64,000 nucleotides of DNA from DASQZK01 sp963809925 (GTDB lineage Bacteria; Bacteroidota; Bacteroidia; Bacteroidales; GCA-2748055). A model generated the notes under the pieces. It was given only the letters and a program-made list of their open reading frames with translations. It was not told the origin of the DNA and ran no database searches. The translations under genes were made by a program, and so were the position numbers. The stretch covers positions 62,001 through 126,000 of the forward strand of contig CAWELH010000008.1 of the NCBI GenBank assembly GCA_963809925.1. The letters are read 5' to 3'. Shown piece after piece: positions 43,986 through 53,827 of this stretch; the first letter of the stretch is position 1; every line of letters begins with the position of its first letter.

Positions 43986-45836
43986 TTATTTCTGAGCTGT
44001 ATCCTTAAGAATATCGATGCTCATTTGGAGCTGATCCCTGAATTCCGGGATCTGAATTAGTTTCTGCTCAATGCGGTTTCCTTTCTCCTCGAAAAGATAC
44101 AAAAAGGTAAGGGTATCGGTGCTGCCGCTTAGTGATATTGTCACTTTTCCATCGGAAGGATCATAAACCCCCTTTTCATACCGCGATGTTTTATGTGCCC
44201 GCACAATCTTGACTGCTTTATCCATGGTGGTCATCATGGGGTTGAAATCGCGGATACCCATGGCGATAATTTTCATCTGTTCCTCCCAGCTTTCAGGATT
44301 AATCAGATAAATATAATCCGTTTCGTGAGTAAAAAGCACGGCCAGGTCCATGCCTGAAAGGGCACGGCGCAATTCCGTTACTCCCCTGGCAGCGGATTCT
44401 TTAGTATTATTGTCGGGCGCCCATTCATATCCTGCCACATCCCTGATCTCGGTAAAGCAATTAAAGAATCTCCGTCCGTCAATATTCACAAAATCGGAAT
44501 AGTAAACCGGGTTCCTTCCCCGCAGGTCCGGATTGTTTGTGCTCGTCCCGGGATCCTCGTAAAGTCTGAATGGCCCTCCCTTTATCCATGGTACACTGTC
44601 GGTATAGGGAAGATCAATGGATTTGTTCATAGCCAAATATTCGATACCCCATTTGTCGGCAATATGAGGGATAATATTGCTGCCCATTTCATACCAGTGA
44701 GCGATGAAATATTTTGACATCGGAAGGGGTTTGTTTGCAGCATACCAGTGATCCACCGCATCCAGGCCCCTTTGGGCTTCCACATCGCTCCACGGTTTGG
44801 CTTTCTGATGTTCGAAGTAAATAAACTCATCATATTCCGTTTCCCGCAGTGGTATGGCATCCGGATTATAATAGAAACCGGCATAACTGTCCTGACCGGG
44901 CACAACGGTATAATTTTTCATCTGCAGCTGTTTAATGCCCGAACGGTTGGGCCGGCCAAGAGCATGCGGTGCTGCGGTCGCTTCGTTATTCATAATATAG
45001 GAACGCAGTTCATCCACAGCACGAGGGTTAAGGTTATAAATAAACAGCCCCAGCCAGGGTTTAAAACCATTCTTTACTGCTGTATTTACCCAATAGAGGG
45101 GTGAACGGCCCCAAAGCTCACCACGGCCGGCTACATCATCTACCCGCATGGTGACGAGTGGCGGCAATCCCCTCATCACAAAAGGTTTGCGTGATGCCCA
45201 TACCATGGCACGCCACAGGCAGTCGTCAAGACCCATAACCGGACCGAGAAAATAAGTTTTCATCCAGTCGGTCGATGTAAATGTCACTCTCCTCGGTTGA
45301 CCTTTTTCTGAAACAAGGATGAGCGGACGACTTCCTGCAAGTACCACCGGTTTCATCCCCGTTTGCATGGAAGCCGGAATGGTTATGGCATGAAAGCACC
45401 TGATGGAATCGCCGCGGGGATGCAGAGCAGTAATATAATGACTTGTGTCGAAGGTCAGGAATTCCGCAGTGTCAGATGGCTCCCCGGACATATCCACCTT
45501 TGACGGCCAGTCGGGATCAAAAGATAAAACTCCTGCCCCTCCCTTTGTTATTTTCTTAATCAGGGCATCCGCTTTGTCCGGCATTTTCATATCGTGCCCA
45601 ATGATAACGAGTGCGTAGTCACGGAGATTTTTACCTGGTTTCATCTCATGGATATCCGTAACTTCATAATCGATTCCAAAGTGATCGAGGTAGGGCAGCA
45701 GATAATGCTCTGCCATCTCCGATGCAGGATCATCTGAATCTATAAGAACCAGCGTCGTCATTCCCATCTTCTGAGAACAACCAGTGCCTAGCACCATCAG
45801 TAAGAATAGTATTGTAAACCACTTTATCTTTTTCAT
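43986..45836 (-). CDS. Lipoprotein with polysaccharide-deacetylase-like barrel
   Basis: A 616-residue lipoprotein (lipobox in LMVLGTGCSQK). The first 210 residues form an alpha/beta domain of glutamine-amidotransferase-like appearance (LVLIDSDDPASEMAEHYLL, LVIIGHDMKMP). A second domain starts with PPLVTMRVDDVAGRGELW near 230, resembling the Asp-Asp motif of deacetylase/DUF2334-like barrels, and continues with GLFIYNLNPRAVDELRSYI, TAAPHALGRPNRSG and YFIAHWYEMGSNIIPHIA. It may act on a surface glycan. It sits between the two (alpha/alpha)-barrel genes, 76 bases before one and 191 after the other. Function is inferred only. Confidence 0.55.
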   Translation of the reverse strand: MKKIKWFTILFLLMVLGTGCSQKMGMTTLVLIDSDDPASEMAEHYLLPYLDHFGIDYEVTDIHEMKPGKNLRDYALVIIGHDMKMPDKADALIKKITKGGAGVLSFDPDWPSKVDMSGEPSDTAEFLTFDTSHYITALHPRGDSIRCFHAITIPASMQTGMKPVVLAGSRPLILVSEKGQPRRVTFTSTDWMKTYFLGPVMGLDDCLWRAMVWASRKPFVMRGLPPLVTMRVDDVAGRGELWGRSPLYWVNTAVKNGFKPWLGLFIYNLNPRAVDELRSYIMNNEATAAPHALGRPNRSGIKQLQMKNYTVVPGQDSYAGFYYNPDAIPLRETEYDEFIYFEHQKAKPWSDVEAQRGLDAVDHWYAANKPLPMSKYFIAHWYEMGSNIIPHIADKWGIEYLAMNKSIDLPYTDSVPWIKGGPFRLYEDPGTSTNNPDLRGRNPVYYSDFVNIDGRRFFNCFTEIRDVAGYEWAPDNNTKESAARGVTELRRALSGMDLAVLFTHETDYIYLINPESWEEQMKIIAMGIRDFNPMMTTMDKAVKIVRAHKTSRYEKGVYDPSDGKVTISLSGSTDTLTFLYLFEEKGNRIEQKLIQIPEFRDQLQMSIDILKDTAQK

Positions 45837-46027
45837 TGGTATATTTATTTTGCAGGTTACCGGACAACAATGTGTGCCGTAGTTCTTATTACTATATTTT
45901 ATTGAGCCTGTCCCGTATAATGATGTTGACCTGGTTGAGTTGCTGAATACGCCATGCCGGTATTCTGATCAATCATTATCAACACTGGCGTTAAAACCGG
46001 GAGTAAGCGCTGCATAACTCTGCTTAT

Positions 46028-47692
46028 TTATTTGTGAATCACGACCTGGTTTCCGGCGGTATAGGATAATCTCGCGATCCCGCCATCCTGTAGAGCCTCC
46101 CAGGTCCAGGAGTCAGCGATGAGCGTTTTCGATAATTTCATCCGCTTCCCGTCAACCGTAACGGACAATGGTTTAGCATCAAGCCTGAGAATGACTGTGG
46201 ATGCATCGTCGAAGGTGGAAAAGGCAAGCTGATCCGTTGAATACCTGATCTGCCTTACCACCGAAGTGGATTTCAGCAAATGGTCTTCACCGGCAGGAGC
46301 CCACTCCGGAATGGCCGCTATGGCATCCATGAAATGTCTGATATAATCACCGTAACCGTCTGAAAACCAAGAACTGTGCCAGTTAGGTCCGACAGCTACC
46401 ACACCGTTATCGTAGGTCATGTAGGAAGCGAAATTCAGAAACCGGAAGGCCTGGTCTTTATACCAGTCTATCCCGGAGTGCCCGTAATACATGGCACACG
46501 CTGATCCATAGCGGGCGGTGTGACTTCCCATAGGCTCGTAACACCATGTTTGTTCTTTTATGGCATCCATGCCATCGGTTTTGAAAGCACTGGAAACCCA
46601 ATGGAGCAGTGCCGGCACATCCTCGCTTATATAATTATCATATTCAGGATGCTCAATGAGGTATTTTGCGACTTCCACCGGTGTGATCTGTACCCGGTTT
46701 GTGCGTTCCGGATCATTAGGAATATCTTCGAAATATCCGTTCCAGACGAAAGTCTTCATCGGACCATTGATGGAAAACATCCATTCCCAGGCGATATCCC
46801 TCGCCGAATGATAGGCTTTCACCTGCGCGGTCGAGAGTGAAAGTCGATCACGTAACCGCAGCAACTCATCGAAAAGTTTTACCGGTTCAAGAACATTGGA
46901 ACAATACTCACTTACAACGATCCCATTTCTGGCATTGACCCTGAAGGGCCACGGTGATCTTTTCAGGTCTGACCTGCTAAACGTAGCGGTGTCAGGCCTT
47001 ACATCCCGAACGTGGGCAGCTAGAGCATCTGCACAATGTATGGCAGCATCCAGGTACTTTTTTTTGATTGTAATTTCATAAAAAAGCAAATAGGCATAAC
47101 CCAGCTCGCCAATCTTGTCGGGCTCAACGCCATGGAGTCCGTCGCCCCGCATCCCGTCATTCTCCCATCCTATACCGCCCTGGTAGATCCTCTCAAAGGG
47201 GTCGGCACTGGCGTACGGTACCTCCGGCCACACCCAGTCATCAGGTGTTGTGCCATTCCCGAGCTGGTAATCGAGCATATTACCGGCAAGTGAAAGTAAA
47301 GAATCATCACCTGAATACGGCATGTAGCGGACAGCAAGACTCTGGACGGTTCCGGCATACACACAGGCAGGGTTGTGAAGCCAGTGATCAGCAATGATGT
47401 TCTTCCCCGGTGTCATATGAGGCCCGGAGAAACAACAGGTCACAAGATACATGGGTAAACCAGTTTGGGGCTCGATGGGTGTCGTCTTAAGAAATTCCGT
47501 CGCAAGTCCGACCACCTTGTCGAAGACTGCACCTGGTACATCAGGCCTGTACCATCCAAGAACAGTTTTGCCATCGTCAGCGGGTACGATCTTATGCCCG
47601 CAAATAGAATCGGTAGTTTGCAACTCTGCGAACTGCGCCATGGATGATACCACAAATAGCAGAAAAAACCACAACAGCAATGTCTTTTTCAT
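46028..47692 (-). CDS. Secreted (alpha/alpha)-barrel protein, probable glycan-active enzyme (copy 2)
   Basis: A 554-residue exported protein. The start is ATG 47692 (MKKTLLLWFFLLFVVSSMAQ, a signal peptide cleaved after Ala-Gln); a longer frame upstream would run into the permease gene. Blocks include YLVTCCFSGPHMTPGKN near 80, GDGLHGVEPDKIGELGYAYL near 190, VWNGYFEDIPNDPERTN near 320 and SDGYGDYIRHFMDAIAAIPE near 455. It is a paralogue of the gene at 42278 and shares its C-terminal beta-domain (QLAFSTFDDASTVILRLDAK). The family is not recognised. It follows the permease by 23 bases, so it belongs to the same operon. Confidence 0.6.
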   Translation of the reverse strand: MKKTLLLWFFLLFVVSSMAQFAELQTTDSICGHKIVPADDGKTVLGWYRPDVPGAVFDKVVGLATEFLKTTPIEPQTGLPMYLVTCCFSGPHMTPGKNIIADHWLHNPACVYAGTVQSLAVRYMPYSGDDSLLSLAGNMLDYQLGNGTTPDDWVWPEVPYASADPFERIYQGGIGWENDGMRGDGLHGVEPDKIGELGYAYLLFYEITIKKKYLDAAIHCADALAAHVRDVRPDTATFSRSDLKRSPWPFRVNARNGIVVSEYCSNVLEPVKLFDELLRLRDRLSLSTAQVKAYHSARDIAWEWMFSINGPMKTFVWNGYFEDIPNDPERTNRVQITPVEVAKYLIEHPEYDNYISEDVPALLHWVSSAFKTDGMDAIKEQTWCYEPMGSHTARYGSACAMYYGHSGIDWYKDQAFRFLNFASYMTYDNGVVAVGPNWHSSWFSDGYGDYIRHFMDAIAAIPEWAPAGEDHLLKSTSVVRQIRYSTDQLAFSTFDDASTVILRLDAKPLSVTVDGKRMKLSKTLIADSWTWEALQDGGIARLSYTAGNQVVIHK

Positions 47693-47715
47693 TGTTTCAG
47701 GATTAATATTTTTTC

Positions 47716-48939
47716 TCATTTCAGATGCGACGCCCTGCTTTCCATCCTTAGCACTACTTTTCTTTCTATAAGCGAACCTTTGGTGAATAAAAAGGCATAA
47801 GCCGTAATGATGATGAAACAGATGCACGGAACAATGTAGGAAATGCCTACCCCAAAACGGTCTGCAATCATTCCCTGAAGCGGGGGGAAGACGGAACCGC
47901 CGATAATGGCAAAGTTCAGCATTGCTGAGCCCTTGCCGGCAAATGACCCCACTTCTTCGATGGCCAGACTGAATAGTGTTGGAAACATGATGGAAAGGAA
48001 AAGTCCCAGACCGGCAAGAACCCAGGCATTGAAGCCTGTTTTCAGAAAGATGCAGAAGATGTAGCTCAGAATCATGATACTGCCAAAAATTCCAACCAGC
48101 TTTGCGGCTTTTACGAAGCGTAATATACCTACAGCGATGAGACCCATTGCGGCAGCAAATACATAGTAAAGACTCAGATACCTGGCAGCTGCCTCATTAG
48201 TTAATCCAAGTACTGTTTTCATATAGGGTATGAAGAAGCCGGCAGTGCAGGCTTCGGCCCCAATATAGAAAAACATGGCCACGACGCCGAAAAAAAGATG
48301 AGGATAACGACGGCTTTCCCTGAACATGCTTAGAACCGAAAACTTGTCCTCCGCCGGAGCTTTCAATGACGGCATCCGGGAGATAAAGATAAAAAATCCG
48401 ATAAGCAGGATGGTAAGGGCAATGAGCATATAGGGCAGGTGAAAGCGGATGGCTCCGGTGCTGCTATAGATCAGTGACGTGGCAATGAGGGGAGTGGCAG
48501 CATATCCGACTCTTGAAAATACCTGAACAAAATTCATTCGTATGTGTGCTCCTTTCGCATCGCCCAACAAGGTAATAAACGGATTTGCTGCTACATTGAT
48601 AACTGTGACACCTGTTGATAGGATGAAGATGGCGATTAAAACGATCGTATACGAATCCTGCTCTTTTGCAGGATAGAACAGGGAACAGCCAAGAGCACTG
48701 ATGAACAGTGCCACAAGAAGGCTGAATTTATAACCGAAACGGTGTATCATCCAGGCAATGGGGATGGGGAAAAATATATAAGGCAGATAAAATGAGAACT
48801 GGATCAAGGTTGCCTGCTTATAATTCAGGCTGAAATGGTTGACCAGGGATGGCAAAAGAATATCGTTCATGCTGAACAATGATCCCACGGTCAAAAATAC
48901 CATGCAGAGTAGTAACAGGGGTTTATACTGATGCTTCAT
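47716..48939 (-). CDS. FHS/FucP-type sugar permease (MFS)
   Basis: A 407-residue major-facilitator protein with twelve helices, close to the fucose/glucose-galactose permease (FHS) group that brings sugars in with protons. Family marks are LFSMNDILLPSLVNHF near 25, FSFYLPYIFFPIPIAWMIHR in helix 2, and VTVINVAANPFITLLGDA (the FHS NxxxNP motif) near 110. ATG 48939 is used; a TTG in frame at 48963 would overlap the isomerase gene. It lies 11 bases after the isomerase gene, so the two are linked in transport and isomerisation of the same sugar. Confidence 0.85.
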   Translation of the reverse strand: MKHQYKPLLLLCMVFLTVGSLFSMNDILLPSLVNHFSLNYKQATLIQFSFYLPYIFFPIPIAWMIHRFGYKFSLLVALFISALGCSLFYPAKEQDSYTIVLIAIFILSTGVTVINVAANPFITLLGDAKGAHIRMNFVQVFSRVGYAATPLIATSLIYSSTGAIRFHLPYMLIALTILLIGFFIFISRMPSLKAPAEDKFSVLSMFRESRRYPHLFFGVVAMFFYIGAEACTAGFFIPYMKTVLGLTNEAAARYLSLYYVFAAAMGLIAVGILRFVKAAKLVGIFGSIMILSYIFCIFLKTGFNAWVLAGLGLFLSIMFPTLFSLAIEEVGSFAGKGSAMLNFAIIGGSVFPPLQGMIADRFGVGISYIVPCICFIIITAYAFLFTKGSLIERKVVLRMESRASHLK

Positions 48940-48950
48940 TTTCCAGCTCT

Positions 48951-50330
48951 TTAAACGTTGCAATCCGCTACCGCTTCGATATCAAGCAGCGCGCACAAGT
49001 CAAGCAATTCCGGAACCCAGTGACCGTAAACGGCAGCAAAATGTTGTGATTGTACATGGTCGAGAATTTGGCGGACGGGCACATCGGGATAGAATTTCAC
49101 ACTGGGCCATGATGGAAGCGGCACACCCATTTCAACCCACTTCGGTCTTTCTCTCCCTTCACCGGTGACAATATGGATCCTGTACCCGGTTCCGGTTTCC
49201 GACAAACAAGCCAGGGTCATCCTCCCCTTCTTCATATTTGAACAATGGGCAATGCCCTTTAACAAAACAGTGGAAACATCTTTGATCTGTGGCTTGCCTT
49301 CAATAAAATCCGAAGGACAGTAACCGTCTTCACCCAACAGTATCCAGTCGGGATGATGCTCGTAATGTTCGATGAATGTCACCTGTTTCCCTGAAAGCCA
49401 TTTAAGCATGAGCTGGGCTACCGAATTTCCAAGGTCGTTCTCATCCACATAAGGATAACCGGCATCCGCTACAAGGGAGGATGGAACGGCATGGGTAAGT
49501 CCCATCTCCAGATCGATGCCGTCGACACATTTGTATGAAAAGCTATCAAATTTCTTTTCCTTACAGATGTCAACTGTTGCGAGATACATTCGTACCGCTT
49601 TTTCAACCACTTCCGCCGCAGGCTTTCCCAGTGGGTACTCCCAGCCGGCAGATAGCCTTGCTGACTCATCCTTTACCTCTTTATCAGGAATACGCTCCAT
49701 TTTTCTTTGAAGCTGAAGCATATCCATACTTTCAATCTCCGGACCGATGCGGTCACGTAGTCTTGTCGGGTTAATGCCGGTGGAATAAAGTCCCATATCA
49801 TTAAAGCCGATCATCCCCAGCCTGGCATACCTCAGCTTTTTCCTCACCGCCGCAGCACGGGCAAACGAGAGTATACCTTGAATATCCATCGGAGCATCCG
49901 GGGCATTAAAAAGATATTTAAACTTGATACCCCATTGTTCCATGGGGAAGCGTAAAGAGGTGGAGCCGGCGCCTGCAGCGGGAGATATCAGGGTTCCCTT
50001 TTCACCGAATTTACCTTCATGATCGGTAAAGCCACCGAGACTGTAGAGGATCATCGGCTCATGACGAAACTCATGCAGCACCCTGAAGACTCCACGTGTA
50101 TCGATCCAGTTGATAATATTGACAAACAGAAAATCCCACGGCCTGGATTTCAGTTCACGTATTGCCCTCGACGGCTCTTCATCCTCCCCGGTTACCGGAT
50201 CTGTTCGCACGAGATCCAGTCCTGCAGCGGTAAGCTGATTTTCAGCCCCGGTGCTGATCATTTTTAAATTTGCCGGCTCGTAGAATTGAGTGCCGAAGGA
50301 AACATAACCTGCTGTAAGCGTAGTTTTCAT
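48951..50330 (-). CDS. L-fucose/L-arabinose isomerase-like protein
   Basis: A 459-residue cytoplasmic protein of the FucI/AraA superfamily. The N-terminal part has WDFLFVNIINWIDTRGVFRV near 65. The central domain has YKCVDGIDLEMGLTHAVPSS near 265 and YVDENDLGNSVAQLML near 295, corresponding to the metal-ligand region, where the usual Cys-Glu pair is replaced by Asp-Glu. The C-terminal domain ends with HFAAVYGHWVPELLDLC. An aldose-ketose isomerase role is likely, but the family is divergent from classical FucI, so the sugar is not certain. It is encoded with a permease and a dehydrogenase. Confidence 0.78.
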   Translation of the reverse strand: MKTTLTAGYVSFGTQFYEPANLKMISTGAENQLTAAGLDLVRTDPVTGEDEEPSRAIRELKSRPWDFLFVNIINWIDTRGVFRVLHEFRHEPMILYSLGGFTDHEGKFGEKGTLISPAAGAGSTSLRFPMEQWGIKFKYLFNAPDAPMDIQGILSFARAAAVRKKLRYARLGMIGFNDMGLYSTGINPTRLRDRIGPEIESMDMLQLQRKMERIPDKEVKDESARLSAGWEYPLGKPAAEVVEKAVRMYLATVDICKEKKFDSFSYKCVDGIDLEMGLTHAVPSSLVADAGYPYVDENDLGNSVAQLMLKWLSGKQVTFIEHYEHHPDWILLGEDGYCPSDFIEGKPQIKDVSTVLLKGIAHCSNMKKGRMTLACLSETGTGYRIHIVTGEGRERPKWVEMGVPLPSWPSVKFYPDVPVRQILDHVQSQHFAAVYGHWVPELLDLCALLDIEAVADCNV

Positions 50331-50347
50331 GTTCTGGATTTTTAATG

Positions 50348-51496
50348 TTATAACTCTATACGTCGGCCGGTTTTGTAGGATTCCAGGGCAGCCGTCATGA
50401 TCCGGTGGCTCATATGTGTTTCTTCCGGGGTTGCCATTGGGAAAGGATGTGCGGAATTTTCCGTGAACTCCTGCATATAGGCTCCGATCATCTGTAGAAA
50501 AGCGTAGGCAAACCCGGTTTCAAAAATGGGACCGGTGATCGTCGGAATGAAAGATTGTGAACCGATGTCCACCCTTGTCCAGCCTTGCTCTTTCCCTTTG
50601 GCCTCCAGGTAAAAGAATGCTCTGGGATCGTGGGTGCTATACCTGGCTGACCCGGCGGTGCCGTAAACTTCGATGAACCAGCTGTTGGTCTCCCCGGGAG
50701 CCATCCGCTTCGTTTCAAACACCAGCGAGAAATCCTTGTTGTTGGCCGGATCGGTGCATTTGCAGGTCACAACGGCATTGTCCCAGGTATCGCATTCTAC
50801 CTCTCCGCCACTGCCGTCGGGACGGGTTTCGGCGATGTTTTGCAGATCGGCAGTGATCCACTTGGGGAACCATCCCATACGCAGCGGGATAAAATGGATA
50901 TGAAAACCAAGATCGCCCATACACCCATACTCACCATTATACTTAACCATCCGCTTCCAGTTGATGGGTTTGGAAAGGTCCATGTCACTGGCATGATGGA
51001 ATCCGCAGCGAACCTCCATAAGCCGCCCGTAGCTTCCTGCGTTTATCCAGTCAATAATTCTTTTGGCTCCGGGATAGTAAACAAATTCAGAACTGCATTT
51101 AACAACCAGATGGGAATGCCGGCTTATTTCCTGAAGAATCTTCTTATTGGCCGGAAGATCGATTCCCATGGGCTTTTCAGCGAGAAGGTGTTTGCCGGCT
51201 TTAAGGATATCTGAGTATATTTTTTCGTGAAGATGATGAGGAACTGCACAATAGATGGCGTCGATCTTATCCGATGCCAGAAGCTCATGATAATCTCCGG
51301 TAACCAGCTCGATGCCGGGGAAATGAGATATGAACCATTGCCTGTCGGTCATGTTCTTTTCATTGCAGATCCCGGTAATCACCGGCACTGGCCCGCTGGT
51401 ATACAAATGGCACCATCGTGCCACTGCACTCGCAAACTCCTTTCCCATCAGACCAAGGCCGATAATGCCGAAACGGATTCTGTTATTTTCTTTCAT
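50348..51496 (-). CDS. Gfo/Idh/MocA family oxidoreductase
   Basis: A 382-residue NAD(P)-dependent sugar dehydrogenase. The N-terminal Rossmann domain starts RFGIIGLGLMGKEFASAV, and the conserved Glu-Lys-Pro lies in HLLAEKPMGIDLP near 108. The C-terminal substrate domain has WKRMVKYNGEYGCMGDLGFH near 185 (catalytic His region) and WFIEVYGTAGSARYSTHDP near 285. It is cytoplasmic and should oxidise a sugar, inositol or derivative. It sits between the aminotransferase (30 bases) and the isomerase (17 bases), which suggests a shared intermediate. Confidence 0.88.
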   Translation of the reverse strand: MKENNRIRFGIIGLGLMGKEFASAVARWCHLYTSGPVPVITGICNEKNMTDRQWFISHFPGIELVTGDYHELLASDKIDAIYCAVPHHLHEKIYSDILKAGKHLLAEKPMGIDLPANKKILQEISRHSHLVVKCSSEFVYYPGAKRIIDWINAGSYGRLMEVRCGFHHASDMDLSKPINWKRMVKYNGEYGCMGDLGFHIHFIPLRMGWFPKWITADLQNIAETRPDGSGGEVECDTWDNAVVTCKCTDPANNKDFSLVFETKRMAPGETNSWFIEVYGTAGSARYSTHDPRAFFYLEAKGKEQGWTRVDIGSQSFIPTITGPIFETGFAYAFLQMIGAYMQEFTENSAHPFPMATPEETHMSHRIMTAALESYKTGRRIEL

Positions 51497-51526
51497 AATT
51501 CAAGACGTTGGCAGTAATTATAATTT

Positions 51527-52894
51527 CTAATAGCCAAATTCCTTTTCTACCTCCCCGATGGATTCCTCAATCAGGTCCATGCCCATGGCTGCATAGCCCT
51601 CGTCCATAATCAGGGGCGGCGACATGCGCAGGATGTGTCCTGCCGGTATCCATGCAAGTCCTTTACTAAAGGCCTTCTGATATACCAGTTTACCGGCTTC
51701 ATCGAAAGGCTCCTTGGTGTTTCGGTCTTTTACCAGTTCAATGCCCAGGAGGAAACCCTTACCTTTCACGTCACCAATGATCGGGTGATTTTCCTTCATT
51801 GAAAGCATCCTCTTCATAAAATAATCACCGACGGTCCTGACGTTCTGAAGAATGTCCTCTTCTTCAATGACCTCAATGGAAGCCAGGGCTGCAGCACATG
51901 CCATGGGGTTTCCTCCATAGCTTGAAGAGGCCGATATTTTCTCGAGTGCTTCGCCGTTTTCCTCCCTGACCACCATCGCTGTAACAGGAAAACCGTTCCC
52001 GAATGACTTCCCGAAAGTTACGATGTCGGGCACAACATCCCAGTGGCTCAGGGTAAGCCAGTCGCCCGTGCGTCCCATGCCTGCCAGGACTTCATCATCG
52101 TAGAGGAGGATATTATTGCGTTCACAAAGTTTTTTAAGCTTAGGAAAGAAGTCGTCGGGGGGAAAGATGCTCCCTGCCCAGCCCTGTGCCGGTTCGAGAA
52201 CAAAAGCAGCGACATTCCCAACCGTTCCCTCCTTGAGGAAATTCTCATAGAAACTGATATAGGCATCGGTATCTATACTTCCGTCATCCTTTGTCCATAG
52301 CGGACGATAGGGATCGGGGCGTGGAACCATATAAAAGCCCGCGGCACGCGTGGGACCGTAGCTGAAGGTCTCGCCACGGTACATCTGGGCACAACTAACC
52401 GCCGCCATGGTCTTGCCATGAAAATCACGGTAGGCGGAGATGAACTCATGCTTTCCGGAAATAGCACGTGCAGCCCTGATTGCTGCTTCAACCGCCGACG
52501 CACCATCGGAATAAAGCTGGATGGCGTTTAGCTTCCCCGGAAGAATGTCGGCCATCTTCTCCATGAGTTTCTCCTTTACCGGGGTGGTGAAATCATGCGC
52601 ATTCATCAGCCTCCCGGCCCAATGGGAAACCGCCTCCGAAACTTTCGGATGACAGTGCCCCAACGAGGTCACATAAATGCCCGACGAGAAATCAAGATAC
52701 CTGTTGCCATCAACATCGGTAAGACAAATCCCGTGACCCTCTGAAAAACAGACAGGAAAAAGCTTGACCTGTGAGCTCAGGCCTTTCATATAACGGGCAG
52801 TATTCACATGCATCCTTCTGGATACTGGTCCCGGGGTTTCTGTTATCAGGCTGGGAATGCCGCTGGCACTCTCCCGCCACCAATTTTTTGACAT
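51527..52894 (-). CDS. Class III aminotransferase
   Basis: A 455-residue PLP enzyme of the class III (omega) aminotransferase family. PLP-binding features: LYSDGASAVEAAIRAARA near 130, the active-site Asp in LLYDDEVLAGMGRTGDW near 265 and the Schiff-base Lys in IVTFGKSFGNGFPVTAM near 300. It would transfer an amino group between an amino donor (amino acid, or an amino sugar derivative) and a keto acid or aldehyde. It is the first gene of the leftward catabolic operon, next to the dehydrogenase, so an aldehyde or keto-sugar made by the latter is a plausible partner. The substrate is not certain. Confidence 0.85.
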   Translation of the reverse strand: MSKNWWRESASGIPSLITETPGPVSRRMHVNTARYMKGLSSQVKLFPVCFSEGHGICLTDVDGNRYLDFSSGIYVTSLGHCHPKVSEAVSHWAGRLMNAHDFTTPVKEKLMEKMADILPGKLNAIQLYSDGASAVEAAIRAARAISGKHEFISAYRDFHGKTMAAVSCAQMYRGETFSYGPTRAAGFYMVPRPDPYRPLWTKDDGSIDTDAYISFYENFLKEGTVGNVAAFVLEPAQGWAGSIFPPDDFFPKLKKLCERNNILLYDDEVLAGMGRTGDWLTLSHWDVVPDIVTFGKSFGNGFPVTAMVVREENGEALEKISASSSYGGNPMACAAALASIEVIEEEDILQNVRTVGDYFMKRMLSMKENHPIIGDVKGKGFLLGIELVKDRNTKEPFDEAGKLVYQKAFSKGLAWIPAGHILRMSPPLIMDEGYAAMGMDLIEESIGEVEKEFGY

Positions 52895-53019
52895 AGATTT
52901 GCTATTTTATGCGTTTTTAACGTTCTGATAACGAATAATTTTGCCGCGGACGCGCATCCTGACACCTTTGTCTGCTCCGACGTATAGCGAATATCCGCCC
53001 CTTTATGATACCGCCTGAT

Positions 53020-53781
53020 TCAGGCCGTGAGAATATTTATTTTCCGTTCCATGTAACTGCCAAGAAGCGCTGCATCCAGATCCTTGTCCGTAATCAGGCA
53101 GTCTACCGACGAGAGCGATGCAAACGTGATGTATGAATCCTTCCCGATCTTTGAGGAATCACAGAGTAGAAAAACCTCATCGGCATTCTCAATCATCTTC
53201 TGAGTGATGGCTGATTCTTTTTCATCAAATGAACTCAGCCCCTTTTCCAGTGTGACACCGTCGGCACCGATAAAGGCTTTTCCTGCATGATATTGATGGA
53301 TGTTCCTCTCCGCAACCGGCCCATAGATCGCCCTTCGTTCACTCACCGCCTCACCGCCCACCATCACAAGCTTAACATTTGGAAAGTTGATCAGCTCGGA
53401 TATCACCGGAAGTGAATTGGTGATCACCGTTATCGAATCACATTTCGAAATGTACTTTGTCAGGTGAATGAGCGTGGTGCCACAGTCAATGAAAAGAATG
53501 TCATTGTCGGAAATAAACCCGGATGCTTTATTACATATCGCTTCTTTGTTTTCCCTGTTCCTGTTTATCCGCAGATCGTAAGAAAATAACTGCTCTACAG
53601 CCCTGGTCCGGACAGCTCCGCCATGCGTGCGAATGAGCAGACCCTTCGATTCGAGATCCAGCAGGTCCCTCCTCACGGTAATCTCAGAAACCCCGCATTG
53701 TTTCACAACTTCCTGCACTGTGATCGAATCGTTCTCATTGAGAAGTTCGATAACAAGCTTCTTCCTATTCTCCTGTCTCAT
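53020..53781 (-). CDS. DeoR/GlpR family transcriptional repressor
   Basis: A 253-residue regulator of sugar catabolism. The N-terminal winged helix holds SITVQEVVKQCGVSEITVRR and LESKGLLIRTHGGAV at residues 16-58. The C-terminal DeoR sensor domain of the phosphosugar-binding type has NDILFIDCGTTLIHLTKYI near 90 (sugar-phosphate site) and AFIGADGVTLEKGLSSFDEK near 165. Such repressors usually respond to a phosphorylated intermediate of the pathway they govern. It lies between the two arms of the locus and is divergent from the aldolase-kinase genes, so it is the likely local switch. Confidence 0.9.
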   Translation of the reverse strand: MRQENRKKLVIELLNENDSITVQEVVKQCGVSEITVRRDLLDLESKGLLIRTHGGAVRTRAVEQLFSYDLRINRNRENKEAICNKASGFISDNDILFIDCGTTLIHLTKYISKCDSITVITNSLPVISELINFPNVKLVMVGGEAVSERRAIYGPVAERNIHQYHAGKAFIGADGVTLEKGLSSFDEKESAITQKMIENADEVFLLCDSSKIGKDSYITFASLSSVDCLITDKDLDAALLGSYMERKINILTA

Positions 53782-53816
53782 GCTTCATGGTGAAATCAAT
53801 TAACAAAAATGATTGT

Positions 53817-53827
53817 TATGAACAAAT
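53817..53827 (-). promoter_or_regulatory. Candidate operator at the repressor promoter
   Basis: Reads ATTTGTTCATA on the minus strand and overlaps a -7-like TTAATTTG. It is identical to the element at 54060-54070, so self-repression by the DeoR protein is plausible. Confidence 0.5.
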
